Below are positions 9,299 to 21,667 of a stretch of DNA of 64,000 bases, one piece after another (the first letter of the stretch is position 1; the number at the start of each line of letters is the position of its first letter). The notes beneath the pieces were generated by a model. The model made no database searches, was not told the origin of the DNA, and saw only the letters and a program-made list of their open reading frames with translations. This DNA comes from Anaspis maculata (Eukaryota; Arthropoda; Insecta; Coleoptera; Scraptiidae). The position numbers and the translations under genes were made by a program. Location of the stretch: NCBI GenBank assembly GCA_949128115.1, contig OX421968.1:248001-312000 (forward strand), in the 5' to 3' direction.

Positions 9299-12200
9299 TA
9301 CCGATCGTTTTCAAAGTCACGTGGGTTGGAGCCTGAAGTCACGTGGGTTGGAGCCTGAGGTCACGTGGGTTGAAGCCAAAAGTCACGTGGGTTAAAACCT
9401 GAACTTTTTGGATGCCAATTGTGTCTTTTCTTCTATATTTGTGTTCGTTCGTCAGATGTTGCGTTTGGAAAAAGTAGCTGCCAACTTTAAAAGTGGTTAC
9501 CGATCGTTTTCAAAGTCACGTGGGTGGACGCCTGAAGTCACGTGGGTTGAAGCCTGAAGTCACGTGGGTTGAAGCCAAAAGTCACGTGGGTTGGAACCTG
9601 AACTTTTTGGATAACAATTGGTCTTTTCTTCTATATTTGTGTTCGTTCGTCAGATGTTGCGTTTGGAAAGAGTAGCTGCCAACTTCAAAAGTGGTGACCG
9701 ATCGTTTTCAAAGTCACGTGGGTGAAAGCCTGAAGTCACGTGGGTTGGAGCCTGGAGTCACGTGGGTTGGAACGTGAACTTTTTGGATAACAATTGTGTC
9801 TTTTCTTCTATTTTTGTGTTCGTTCGTCAGATGTTGCGTTTGGAACAAGTAGCTGCCAACTCCAAAAGTGGTGAACAAACGTTTTAAGTCACGTGGGTTG
9901 AAGCCTGAGGTCACGTGGATTGAAGCCTGAAGTCACGTGGGTTGAAGCCAGAAGTCACGTGGGTTCAAACCTAAACTTTTTGGACAACAATTGTGTCTTT
10001 ATTTCTATATTTGTGTTCGTTCGTCAGATGTTGCGTTTGGAAAGAGTAGCTGCCAACTTCAAAAGTGGTTACCGATCGTTTTCAAAGTCACGTGGGTTGG
10101 AGCCTGAAGTCACGTGGGTTGGAGCCTGAGGTCACGTGGGTTGAAGCCAAAAGTCACGTGGGTTAAAACCTGAACTTTTTGGATGCCAATTGTGTCTTTT
10201 CTTCTATATTTGTGTTCGTTCGTCAGATGTTGCGTTTGGAAAAAGTAGCTGCCAACTTTAAAAGTGGTTACCGATCGTTTTCAAAGTCACGTGGGTGGAC
10301 GCCTGAAGTCACGTGGGTTGAAGCCTGAAGTCACGTGGGTTGAAGCCAAAAGTCACGTGGGTTGGAACCTGAACTTTTTGGATAACAATTGGTCTTTTCT
10401 TCTATATTTGTGTTCGTTCGTCAGATGTTGCGTTTGGGACAAGTAGCTGCCAACATCAAAAGTGGTGACCGATCGTTTTGAAAGTCACGTGGGTGAAAGC
10501 CTGAGAACACGTGGGTTGGAGCCTGGAGTCACGTGGGTTGGAACGTGAACTTTTTGGATAACAATTGTGTCTTTTCTTCTATTTTTGTGTTCGTTCGTCA
10601 GATGTTGCGTTTGGAACAAGTAGCTGCCAACTCCAAAAGTGGTGAACGAACGTTTTAAGTCACGTGGGTTGAAGCCTGAAGTCACGTGGGTTGAAGCCAA
10701 AAGTCACGTGGGTTGAAACCTGAACTTTTTGGATAACAATTGTGTCTTTTCTTCTATATTCGTGTTCGTTCGACAGATGTTGCGTTTGGAAAGAGTAGCT
10801 GCCAACTTCAAAAGTGGTTACCGATCGTTTTCAAAGTCACGTGGGTTGAAGCCTGAAGTCACGTGGGTTAAAGCCAAAAGTCACGTGGGTTGAAACCTGA
10901 ACTTTTTGGATAACAATTGTGTCTTTTCTTCTATATTTGTGTTCGTTCGACAGATGTTGCGTTTGGAAAGAGTAGCTGCCAACTTCAAAAGTGGTGACCG
11001 ATCGTTTCCAAAGTCACGTGGGTTGAAGCCTGAAGTCACGTGGGTTGAAGCCTGGAGTTACGTGTGTTCTAACCTAAACTTTTTGGGAAACAATTGTGTC
11101 TTTTTTTCTATATTTGTGTTCGTTTGTCAGATGTTGCGTTTGGAAAGAGTAGCTGCCAACTTCAAAAGTGGTTACCGATCGTTTTCAATGTCACGTGGGT
11201 TGAAGCCTGAAGTCACGTGGGTTGAAGCCTGAGGTCACGTGGGTTGAAGCCAAAAGTCACGTGGGTAAAAACCTGATCTTTTTGGATACCAATTGTGTTT
11301 TTTCTTCTATATTTGTGTTCGTTCGTCTGATGTTGCGTTTGGAACATGTAGCTGCCAACATCAAAAGTGGTGACCGATCGTTTTCAAAGTCACGTGGGTT
11401 GAAGCCTGAAGTCACGTGAGTTGAAGCCTGAAGTCACGTGGGTTGAAGCCTGAAGTCACGTGGGATGAAGCCTAAAGTCACGTGGGTTCAAACCTAAACT
11501 TTTTGGATAACAATTGTGTCTTTTTTTCTATATTTGTGTTCGTTTGTCAGATGTTGCGTTTGGAAAGAGTAGCTGCCAACTTCAAAAGTGGTTACCGATC
11601 GTTTCCAAAGTCACGTGGGTTGAAGCCTGAAGTTACGTGGGTTGGAGCCTGAGGTCACGTGGGTTGAAGCCAGAAGTCACGTGGGTTAAAACCTGAACTT
11701 TTTGGATACCAATTGTGTCTTTTCTTCTATATTTGTGTTCGTTCGTCAGATGTTGCGTTTGGAAAGAGTAGCTGCCAACTTCAAAAGTGGTTACCGATCG
11801 TTTTCAAAGTCACGTGGGTTGAAGCCTGAAGTCACGTGGGTTGAAGCCTGGAGTTACGTGGGTTCTAACCTAATTTTTTTGGGAAACAATTGTGTCTTTT
11901 TTTCTATATTTGTGTTCGTTTGTCAGATGTTGCGTTTGGAAAGAGTAGCTGCCAACTTCAAAAGTGGTTACCGATCGTTTTCAATGTCACGTGGGTTGAA
12001 GCCTGAAGTCACGTGGGTTGAAGCCTGAGGTCACGTGGGTTGAAGCCAAAAGTCACGTGGGTAAAAACCTGATCTTTTTGGATACCAATTGTGTTTTTTC
12101 TTCTATATTTGTGTTCGTTCGTCAGATGTTGCGTTTGGAAAGAGTAGCTGCCAACTTCAAAAGTGGTTACCGATCGTTTTCAAAGTCACGTGGGTTGAAG

Positions 12201-13187
12201 CCTGAAGTTACGTGGGTTGGAGCCTGAGGTCACGTGGGTTGAAGCCAGAAGTCACGTGGGTTAAAACCTGAACTTTTTGGATACCAATTGTGTCTTTTCT
12301 TCTATATTTGTGTTCGTTCGTCAGATGTTGCGTTTGAAAAGAGTAGCTGCCAACTTCAAAATTGGTTACCGATCGTTTTCAAAGTCACGTGGGTTGACGC
12401 CTTAAGTCACGTGGGTTGAAGCCTGGAGTCACGTGGGTTCAAACCTAAACTTTTTGGATAACAATTGTGTCTTTTTTTCTATATTTGTGTTCGTTTGTCA
12501 GATGCTGCGTTTGGGAAGAGTAGCTGCCAACTTCAAAAGTGGTTACCGATCGTTTTCAAAGTCACGTGAGTTGGAGCCTGATGTCACGTGGGTTGAAGCC
12601 AAAAGTCACGTGGGTTAAAACCTGAACTTTTTGGATACCAATTGTGTTTTTTCTTCTATATTTGTGTTCGTTCGTCTGATGTTGCGTTTGGAACAAGTAG
12701 CTGCCAACATCAAAAGTGGTGACCGATCGTTTTCAAAGTCACGTGGGTTGAAGCCTGAAGTCACGTGGGTTGAAGCCTGATGTCACGTGGGTTGAAGCCT
12801 GAAGTCACGTGGGTTGAAGCCTGAAGTCACGTGGGTTGGAGCCTAAAGTCACGTGGGTTAAAACCTGAACTTTTTGGATAACAATTGTGTTTTTTCTTCC
12901 ATATTTGTGTTCGTTCGTCAGATGTTGCGTTTGGAAAGAGTAGCTGCCAACTTCAAAAGTGGTTACCGATCGTTTTCAAAGTCACGTGGGTTGAAGCCTG
13001 AAGTCACGTGGGTTGAAGCCTGAGGTCACGTGGGTTGAAGCCAAAAGTCACGTGGGTTAAAACCTGAACTTTTTGGATACCAATTGTGTCTTTTCTTCTA
13101 TATTTGTGTTCGTTCGTCAGATGTTGCGTTTGGAAAGAGTAGCTGCCAACTTCAAAAGTGGTTACCGATCGTTTTCAAAGTCACGTG
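9299..13187 (+). repeat. HOR block A, copy 2 (expanded)
   Basis: The block matches block A copy 3 at offset 8,877 from the start to about 9,951 and at 8,480 from about 10,436 to 13,187. The 397-bp difference is explained by the internal duplication at 9,930-10,438. Private changes include CGTGTGTTCTAAC near 11,062 where the other copies have CGTGGGTTCTAAC. The right part (from about 12,336) carries the CGTTTGAAAAGAG and CAAAATTGGTTACC monomer that marks the 'A-tail' reused in the second half of the window. Confidence 0.88.
9930..10438 (+). repeat. Partial tandem duplication (offset 771) inside block A2
   Basis: 9,159-9,667 aligns with 9,930-10,438 at offset 771. The left junction is inside a 22-bp tract (GCCAGAAG replaces the expected GCCAAAAG at about 9,953). 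The right junction is in a core: the 5' part has AATTGGTC and the 3' part switches to GGGACAAG at about 10,436. The product is therefore a hybrid monomer. Confidence 0.87.
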
Positions 13188-14865
13188 AGTTGGAGTCTGA
13201 AGTCACGTGGGTTGAAGCCAAGAGTCACGTGGGTTAAAACCTGAACTTTTTGGATACCAATTGTGTTTTTTCTTCTATATTTGTGTTCGTTCGTCTGATG
13301 TTGCGTTTGGAACAAGTAGCTGCCAACATCAAAAGTGGTGACCGATCGTTTTCAAAGTCACGTGGGTTGAAGCCTGAAGTCACGTGGTTTGAAGCCTGAT
13401 GTCACGTGGGTTGAAGCCTGAAGTCACGTGGGTTGAAGCCAAAAGTCACGTGGGTTGGAACCTGAACTTTTTGGATAACAATTGTGTCTTTTCTTCTATA
13501 TTTGTGTTCGTTCGTCAGATGTTGCGTTTGGAAAGAGTAGCTGCCAACTTCAAAAGTGGTGACCGATCGTTTTCAAAGTCACGTGGGTGAAAGCTTGAAG
13601 TCACGTGGGTTGGAGCGTGAACTTTTTGGATAACAATTGTGTCTTTTCTTCTATTTTTGTGTTCGTTCGTCAGATGTTGCGTTTGGAACAAGTAGCTGCC
13701 AACTCCAAAAGTGGTGAACGAACGTTTTAAGTCACGTGGGTTGAAGCCTGAGGTCACGTGGATCGAAGCCTGAAGTCACGTGGGTTGAAGCCAAAAGTCA
13801 CGTGGGTTGAAACCTGAACTTTTTGGATAACAATTGAGTCCTTTCTTCTATATTTGTGTTCGTTCGTCAGATGTTGCGTTTGGAAAGAGTAGCTGCCAAC
13901 TTCAAAAGTGGTTACCGATCGTTTTCAAAGTCACGTGAGTTGAAGCCTGAAGTCACGTGGGTTGAAGCCAAAAGTCACGTGGGTTAAAACCTGAACTTTT
14001 TGGATACCAATTGTGTTTTTTTTTCTATATTTGTGTTCGTTCGTCTGATGTTGCGTTTGGAACAAGTAGCTGCCAACATCAAAAGTGGTGACCGATCGTT
14101 TTCAAAGTCACGTGGGTTGAAGCCTGAAGTCACGTGGGTTGAAGCCTGATGTCACGTGGGTTGAAGCCTGAAGTCACGTGGGTTGAAGCCAAAAGTCACG
14201 TGGGTTGGAACCTGAACTTTTTGGATAACAATTGTGTCTTTTCTTCTATATTTGTGTTCGTTCGTCAGATGTTGCGTTTGGAAAGAGTAGCTGCCAACTT
14301 CAAAAGTGGTGACCGATCGTTTTCAAAGTCACGTGGGAGAAAGCCTGAAGTCACTTGGGTTGGAGCGTGAACTTTTTGGATAACAATTGTGTCTTTTCTT
14401 CTATTTTTGTGTTCGTTCGTCAGATGTTGCGTTTGGAACAAGTAGCTGCCAACTCCAAAAGTGGTGAACGAACGTTTTAAGTCACGTGGGTTGAAGCCTG
14501 AGGTCACGTGGATCGAAGCCTGAAGTCACGTGAGTTGAAGCCAAAAGTCACGTGGGTTGAAACCTGAACTTTTTGGATAACAATTGAGTCCTTTCTTCTA
14601 GATTTGTGTTCGTTCGTCAGATGTTGCGTTTGGAAAGAGTAGCTGCCAACTTCAAAAGTGGTTACCGATCGTTTTCAAAGTCACGTGAGTTGAAGCCTGA
14701 AGTCACGTGGGTTGAAGCCAAAAGTCCCGTGGGTTAAAACCTGAACTTTTTGGATACCAATTGTGTCTTTTCTTCTATATTTGTGTTCGTTCGTCAGATG
14801 TTGCGTTTGGAAAGAGTAGCTGCCAACTTCAAAAGTGGTTACCGATCGTTTTCAAAGTCACGTGA
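13188..14865 (+). repeat. HOR block D, copy 3
   Basis: The block matches D1 at offset 8,147 from position 5,041 and D2 at offset 5,895. It keeps the paired n = 2 tracts, GAGTTGGAGTCTGAAG and the CAAAAGTCCCGTGGG marker (14,727). One private change is CACGTGGTTTGAAG near 13,383. It is also the first unit of a 2,429-bp duplication. Confidence 0.88.
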
Positions 14866-15308
14866 GTTGGAGCCTGAAGTCACGTGGGTTGAAGCCAAAA
14901 GTCACGTGGGTTAAAACCTGAACTTTTTGGATACCAATTGTGTTTTTTCTCCTATATTTGTGTTCGTTCGTCTGATGTTGCGTTTGGAACAAGTAGCTGC
15001 CAACTTCAAAAGTGGTGACCGATCGTTTCCAAAGTCACGTGGGTTGAAGCCTAAAGTCACGTGGGTTGAAGCCAGAAGTCACGTGGGTTCAAACCTAAAC
15101 TTTTTGGACAACAATTGTGTCTTTATTTCTATATTTGTGTTCGTTCGTCAGATGTTGCGTTTGGAAAGAGTAGCTGCCAACTTCAAAAGTGGTTACCGAT
15201 CGTTTTCAAAGTCACGTGGGTTGGAGCCTGAAGTCACGTGGGTTGGAGCCTGAGGTCACGTGGGTTGAAGCCAAAAGTCACGTGGGTTAAAACCTGAACT
15301 TTTTGGAT
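14866..15308 (+). repeat. HOR block F, copy 2
   Basis: The block aligns with 8,971-9,413 at offset 5,895 and shares GGACAACAATTG and CTTTATTTCT. At 15,309 the core continues GGATAAC where copy 1 has GGATGCC. This is the point where the sequence jumps back to material like 12,880, closing the 2,429-bp duplication. Confidence 0.87.
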
Positions 15309-15616
15309 AACAATTGTGTTTTTTCTTCCATATTTGTGTTCGTTCGTCAGATGTTGCGTTTGGAAAGAGTAGCTGCCAACTTCAAAAGTGGTTACCGATC
15401 GTTTTCAAAGTCACGTGGGTTGAAGCCTGAAGTCACGTGGGTTGAAGCCTGAGGTCACGTGGGTTGAAGCCAAAAGTCACGTGGGTTAAAACCTGAACTT
15501 TTTGGATACCAATTGTGTCTTTTCTTCTATATTTGTGTTCGTTCGTCAGATGTTGCGTTTGGAAAGAGTAGCTGCCAACTTCAAAAGTGGTTACCGATCG
15601 TTTTCAAAGTCACGTG
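15309..15616 (+). repeat. A-tail fragment, re-copied by the 2,429-bp duplication
   Basis: It matches 12,880-13,187 at offset 2,429, including the TTTTTTCTTCCATATTTG core. The duplication homology begins at about 15,274 (12,845 in unit 1), inside a 22-bp tract. Confidence 0.86.
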
Positions 15617-17617
15617 AGTTGGAGTCTGAAGTCACGTGGGTTGAAGCCAAGAGTCACGTGGGTTAAAACCTGAACTTTTTGGATACCAATTGTGTTTTTT
15701 CTTCTATATTTGTGTTCGTTCGTCTGAAGTTGCGTTCGGAACAAGTAGCTGCCAACATCAAAAGTGGTGACCGATCGTTTTCAAAGTCACGTGGGTTGAA
15801 GCCTGAAGTCACGTGGGTTGAAGCCTGATGTCACGTGGGTTGAAGCCTGAAGTCACGTGGGTTGAAGCCAAAAGTCACGTGGGTTGGAACCTGAACTTTT
15901 TGGATAACAATTGTGTCTTTTCTTCTATATTTGTGTTCGTTCGTCAGATGTTGCGTTTGGAAAGAGTAGCTGCCAACTTCAAAAGTGGTGACCGATCGTT
16001 TTCAAAGTCACGTGGGTGAAAGCTTGAAGTCACGTGGGTTGGAGCGTGAACTTTTTGGATAACAATTGTGTCTTTTCTTCTATTTTTGTGTTCGTTCGTC
16101 AGATGTTGCGTTTGGAACAAGTAGCTGCCAACTCCAAAAGTGGTGAACGAACGTTTTAAGTCACGTGGGTTGAAGCCTGAGGTCACGTGGATCGAAGCCT
16201 GAAGTCACGTGGGTTGAAGCCAAAAGTCACGTGGGTTGAAACCTGAACTTTTTGGATAACAATTGAGTCCTTTCTTCCATATTTGTGTTCGTTCGTCAGA
16301 TGTTGCGTTTGGAAAGAGTAGCTGCCAACTTCAAAAGTGGTTACCGATCGTTTTCAAAGTCACGTGAGTTGAAGCCTGAAGTCACGTGGGTTGAAGCCAA
16401 AAGTCACGTGGGTTAAAACCTGAACTTTTTGGATACCAATTGTGTTTTTTTTTCTATATTTGTGTTCGTTCGTCTGATGTTGCGTTTGGAACAAGTAGCT
16501 GCCAACATCAAAAGTGGTGACCGATCGTTTTCAAAGTCACGTGGGTTGAAGCCTGAAGTCACGTGGGTTGAAGCCTGATGTCACGTGGGTTGAAGCCTGA
16601 AGTCACGTGGGTTGAAGCCAAAAGTCACGTGGGTTGGAACCTGAACTTTTTGGATAACAATTGTGTCTTTTCTTCTATATTTGTGTTCGTTCGTCAGATG
16701 TTGCGTTTGGAAAGAGTAGCTGCCAACTTCAAAAGTGGTGACCGATCGTTTTCAAAGTCACGTGGGAGAAAGCCTGAAGTCACTTGGGTTGGAGCGTGAA
16801 CTTTTTGGATAACAATTGTGTCTTTTCTTCTATTTTTGTGTTCGTTCGTCAGATGTTGCGTTTGGAACAAGTAGCTGCCAACTCCAAAAGTGGTGAACGA
16901 ACGTTTTAAGTCACGTGGGTTGAAGCCTGAGGTCACGTGGATCGAAGCCTGAAGTCACGTGAGTTGAAGCCAAAAGTCACGTGGGTTGAAACCTAAACTT
17001 TTTGGATAACAATTGAGTCCTTTCTTCTAGATTTGTGTTCGTTCGTCAGATGTTGCGTTTGGAAAGAGTAGCTGCCAACTTCAAAAGTGGTTACCGATCG
17101 TTTTCAAAGTCACGTGAGTTGAAGCCTGAAGTCACGTGGGTTGAAGCCAAAAGTCACGTGGGTTAAAACCTGAACTTTTTGGATACCAATTGTGTTTTTT
17201 TTTCTATATTTGTGTTCGTTCGTCTGATGTTGCGTTTGGAACAAGTAGCTGCCAACATCAAAAGTGGTGACCGATCGTTTTCAAAGTCACGTGGGTTGAA
17301 GCCTGAAGTCACGTGGGTTGAAGCCTGATGTCACGTGGGTTGAAGCCTGAAGTCACGTGGGTTGAAGCCAAAAGTCACGTGGGTTGGAACCTGAACTTTT
17401 TGGATAACAATTGTGTCTTTTCTTCTATATTTGTGTTCGTTCGTCAGATGTTGCGTTTGGAAAGAGTAGCTGCCAACTTCAAAAGTGGTGACCGATCGTT
17501 TTCAAAGTCACGTGGGAGAAAGCCTGAAGTCACTTGGGTTGGAGCGTGAACTTTTTGGATAACAATTGTGTCTTTTCTTCTATTTTTGTGTTCGTTCGTC
17601 AGATGTTGCGTTTGGAA
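15617..17617 (+). repeat. HOR block D, copy 4, with nested 750-bp duplication
   Basis: It follows D3 at offset 2,429 to about 17,154 and carries private changes such as CGTCTGAAGTTGCGTTCGGA near 15,721 and CTTCCATATT at about 16,275. Then 16,283-16,867 is repeated at 17,033-17,617 (offset 750). The repeat ends inside a core at 17,618, where GGAACAAG switches to GGAAAGAG. Confidence 0.87.
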
Positions 17618-18175
17618 AGAGTAGCTGCCAACTTCAAAAGTGGTTACCGATCGTTTTCAAAGTCACGTGAGTTGAAGCCTGAAGTCACGTGGGTTGAAGC
17701 CAAAAGTCCCGTGGGTTAAAACCTGAACTTTTTGGATACCAATTGTGTCTTTTCTTCTATATTTGTGTTCGTTCGTCAGATGTTGCGTTTGGAAAGAGTA
17801 GCTGCCAACTTCAAAAGTGGTTACCGATCGTTTTCAAAGTCACGTGAGTTGGAGCCTGAAGTCACGTGGGTTGAAGCCAAAAGTCACGTGGGTTAAAACC
17901 TGAACTTTTTGGATACCAATTGTGTTTTTTCTCCTATATTTGTGTTCGTTCGTCTGATGTTGCGTTTGGAACAAGTAGCTGCCAACTTCAAAAGTGGTGA
18001 CCGATCGTTTCCAAAGTCACGTGGGTTGAAGCCTAAAGTCACGTGGGTTGAAGCCAGAAGTCACGTGGGTTCAAACCTAAACTTTTTGGACAACAATTGT
18101 GTCTTTATTTCTATATTTGTGTTCGTTCGTCAGATGTTGCGTTTGGAAAGAGTAGCTGCCAACTTCAAAAGTGGT
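17618..18175 (+). repeat. HOR block F, copy 3, with D end
   Basis: It aligns with 14,636-15,193 at offset 2,982, including CAAAAGTCCCGTGGG (about 17,708) and GGACAACAATTG. It runs without a break into block A copy 3, as F1 runs into A2. Confidence 0.87.
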
Positions 18176-21100
18176 TACCGATCGTTTTCAAAGTCACGTG
18201 GGTTGGAGCCTGAAGTCACGTGGGTTGGAGCCTGAGGTCACGTGGGTTGAAGCCAAAAGTCACGTGGGTTAAAACCTGAACTTTTTGGATGCCAATTGTG
18301 TCTTTTCTTCTATATTTGTGTTCGTTCGTCAGATGTTGCGTTTGGAAAAAGTAGCTGCCAACTTTAAAAGTGGTTACCGATCGTTTTCAAAGTCACGTGG
18401 GTGGACGCCTGAAGTCACGTGGGTTGAAGCCTGAAGTCACGTGGGTTGAAGCCAAAAGTCACGTGGGTTGGAACCTGAACTTTTTGGATAACAATTGGTC
18501 TTTTCTTCTATATTTGTGTTCGTTCGTCAGATGTTGCGTTTGGAAAGAGTAGCTGCCAACTTCAAAAGTGGTGACCGATCGTTTTCAAAGTCACGTGGGT
18601 GAAAGCCTGAAGTCACGTGGGTTGGAGCCTGGAGTCACGTGGGTTGGAACGTGAACTTTTTGGATAACAATTGTGTCTTTTCTTCTATTTTTGTGTTCGT
18701 TCGTCAGATGTTGCGTTTGGAACAAGTAGCTGCCAACTCCAAAAGTGGTGAACAAACGTTTTAAGTCACGTGGGTTGAAGCCTGAGGTCACGTGGATTGA
18801 AGCCTGAAGTCACGTGGGTTGAAGCCAAAAGTCACGTGGGTTGAAACCTGAACTTTTTGGATAACAATTGAGTCTTTTCTTCTATATGTGTGTTCGTTCG
18901 TCAGATGTTGCGTTTGGGACAAGTAGCTGCCAACATCAAAAGTGGTGACCGATCGTTTTGAAAGTCACGTGGGTGAAAGCCTGAGAACACGTGGGTTGGA
19001 GCCTGGAGTCACGTGGGTTGGAACGTGAACTTTTTGGATAACAATTGTGTCTTTTCTTCTATTTTTGTGTTCGTTCGTCAGATGTTGCGTTTGGAACAAG
19101 TAGCTGCCAACTCCAAAAGTGGTGAACGAACGTTTTAAGTCACGTGGGTTGAAGCCTGAAGTCACGTGGGTTGAAGCCAAAAGTCACGTGGGTTGAAACC
19201 TGAACTTTTTGGATAACAATTGTGTCTTTTCTTCTATATTCGTGTTCGTTCGACAGATGTTGCGTTTGGAAAGAGTAGCTGCCAACTTCAAAAGTGGTTA
19301 CCGATCGTTTTCAAAGTCACGTGGGTTGAAGCCTGAAGTCACGTGGGTTAAAGCCAAAAGTCACGTGGGTTGAAACCTGAACTTTTTGGATAACAATTGT
19401 GTCTTTTCTTCTATATTTGTGTTCGTTCGACAGATGTTGCGTTTGGAAAGAGTAGCTGCCAACTTCAAAAGTGGTGACCGATCGTTTCCAAAGTCACGTG
19501 GGTTGAAGCCTGAAGTCACGTGGGTTGAAGCCTGGAGTTACGTGGGTTCTAACCTAAACTTTTTGGGAAACAATTGTGTCTTTTTTTCTATATTTGTGTT
19601 CGTTTGTCAGATGTTGCGTTTGGAAAGAGTAGCTGCCAACTTCAAAAGTGGTTACCGATCGTTTTCAATGTCACGTGGGTTGAAGCCTGAAGTCACGTGG
19701 GTTGAAGCCTGAGGTCACGTGGGTTGAAGCCAAAAGTCACGTGGGTAAAAACCTGATCTTTTTGGATACCAATTGTGTTTTTTCTTCTATATTTGTGTTC
19801 GTTCGTCTGATGTTGCGTTTGGAACATGTAGCTGCCAACATCAAAAGTGGTGACCGATCGTTTTCAAAGTCACGTGGGTTGAAGCCTGAAGTCACGTGAG
19901 TTGAAGCCTGAAGTCACGTGGGTTGAAGCCTGAAGTCACGTGGGATGAAGCCTAAAGTCACGTGGGTTCAAACCTAAACTTTTTGGATAACAATTGTGTC
20001 TTTTTTTCTATATTTGTGTTCGTTTGTCAGATGTTGCGTTTGGAAAGAGTAGCTGCCAACTTCAAAAGTGGTTACCGATCGTTTCCAAAGTCACGTGGGT
20101 TGAAGCCTGAAGTTACGTGGGTTGGAGCCTGAGGTCACGTGGGTTGAAGCCAGAAGTCACGTGGGTTAAAACCTGAACTTTTTGGATACCAATTGTGTCT
20201 TTTCTTCTATATTTGTGTTCGTTCGTCAGATGTTGCGTTTGGAAAGAGTAGCTGCCAACTTCAAAAGTGGTTACCGATCGTTTTCAAAGTCACGTGGGTT
20301 GAAGCCTGAAGTCACGTGGGTTGAAGCCTGGAGTTACGTGGGTTCTAACCTAATTTTTTTGGGAAACAATTGTGTCTTTTTTTCTATATTTGTGTTCGTT
20401 TGTCAGATGTTGCGTTTGGAAAGAGTAGCTGCCAACTTCAAAAGTGGTTACCGATCGTTTTCAATGTCACGTGGGTTGAAGCCTGAAGTCACGTGGGTTG
20501 AAGCCTGAGGTAACGTGGGTTGAAGCCAAAAGTCACGTGGGTAAAAACCTGATCTTTTTGGATACCAATTGTGTTTTTTCTTCTATATTTGTGTTCGTTC
20601 GTCAGATGTTGCGTTTGGAAAGAGTAGCTGCCAACTTCAAAAGTGGTTACCGATCGTTTTCAAAGTCACGTGGGTTGAAGCCTGAAGTTACGTGGGTTGG
20701 AGCCTGAGGTCACGTGGGTTGAAGCCAGAAGTCACGTGGGTTAAAACCTGAACTTTTTGGATACCAATTGTGTCTTTTCTTCTATATTTGTGTTCGTTCG
20801 TCAGATGTTGCGTTTGAAAAGAGTAGCTGCCAACTTCAAAATTGGTTACCGATCGTTTTCAAAGTCACGTGGGTTGACGCCTTAAGTCACGTGGGTTGAA
20901 GCCTGGAGTCACGTGGGTTCAAACCTAAACTTTTTGGATAACAATTGTGTCTTTTTTTCTATATTTGTGTTCGTTTGTCAGATGCTGCGTTTGGGAAGAG
21001 TAGCTGCCAACTTCAAAAGTGGTTACCGATCGTTTTCAAAGTCACGTGAGTTGGAGCCTGATGTCACGTGGGTTGAAGCCAAAAGTCACGTGGGTTAAAA

Positions 21101-21667
21101 CCTGAACTTTTTGGATACCAATTGTGTTTTTCCTTCTATATTTGTGTTCGTTCGTCTGATGTTGCGTTTGGAACAAGTAGCTGCCAACATCAAAAGTGGT
21201 GACCGATCGTTTTCAAAGTCACGTGGGTTGAAGCCTGAAGTCACGTGGGTTGAAGCCTGATGTCACGTGGGTTGAAGCCTGAAGTCACGTGGGTTGAAGC
21301 CTGAAGTCACGTGGGTTGGAGCCTAAAGTCACGTGGGTTAAAACCTGAACTTTTTGGATAACAATTGTGTTTTTTCTTCCATATTTGTGTTCGTTCGTCA
21401 GATGTTGCGTTTGGAAAGAGTAGCTGCCAACTTCAAAAGTGGTTACCGATCGTTTTCAAAGTCACGTGGGTTGAAGCCTGAAGTCACGTGGGTTGAAGCC
21501 TGAGGTCACGTGGGTTGAAGCCAAAAGTCACGTGGGTTAAAACCTGAACTTTTTGGATACCAATTGTGTCTTTTCTCCTATATTTGTGTTCGTTCGTCAG
21601 ATGTTGCGTTTGGAAAGAGTAGCTGCCAACTTTAAAAGTGGTTACCGATCGTTTTCAAAGTCACGTG
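18176..21667 (+). repeat. HOR block A, copy 3
   Basis: This is the most regular copy of block A in the window: it matches copy 1 at offset 18,175/18,153 and copy 2 at 8,877/8,480. The A-tail (about 20,640 onward) was reused downstream: it matches 27,960-29,160 at offset 7,523, 43,778-44,776 at 23,139, and 59,238-60,236 at 38,599. The end overlaps the start of the first K module, because the last core (TTTTCTCCTATATT, AACTTTAAAAG) already has the K-type sequence. Confidence 0.88.
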
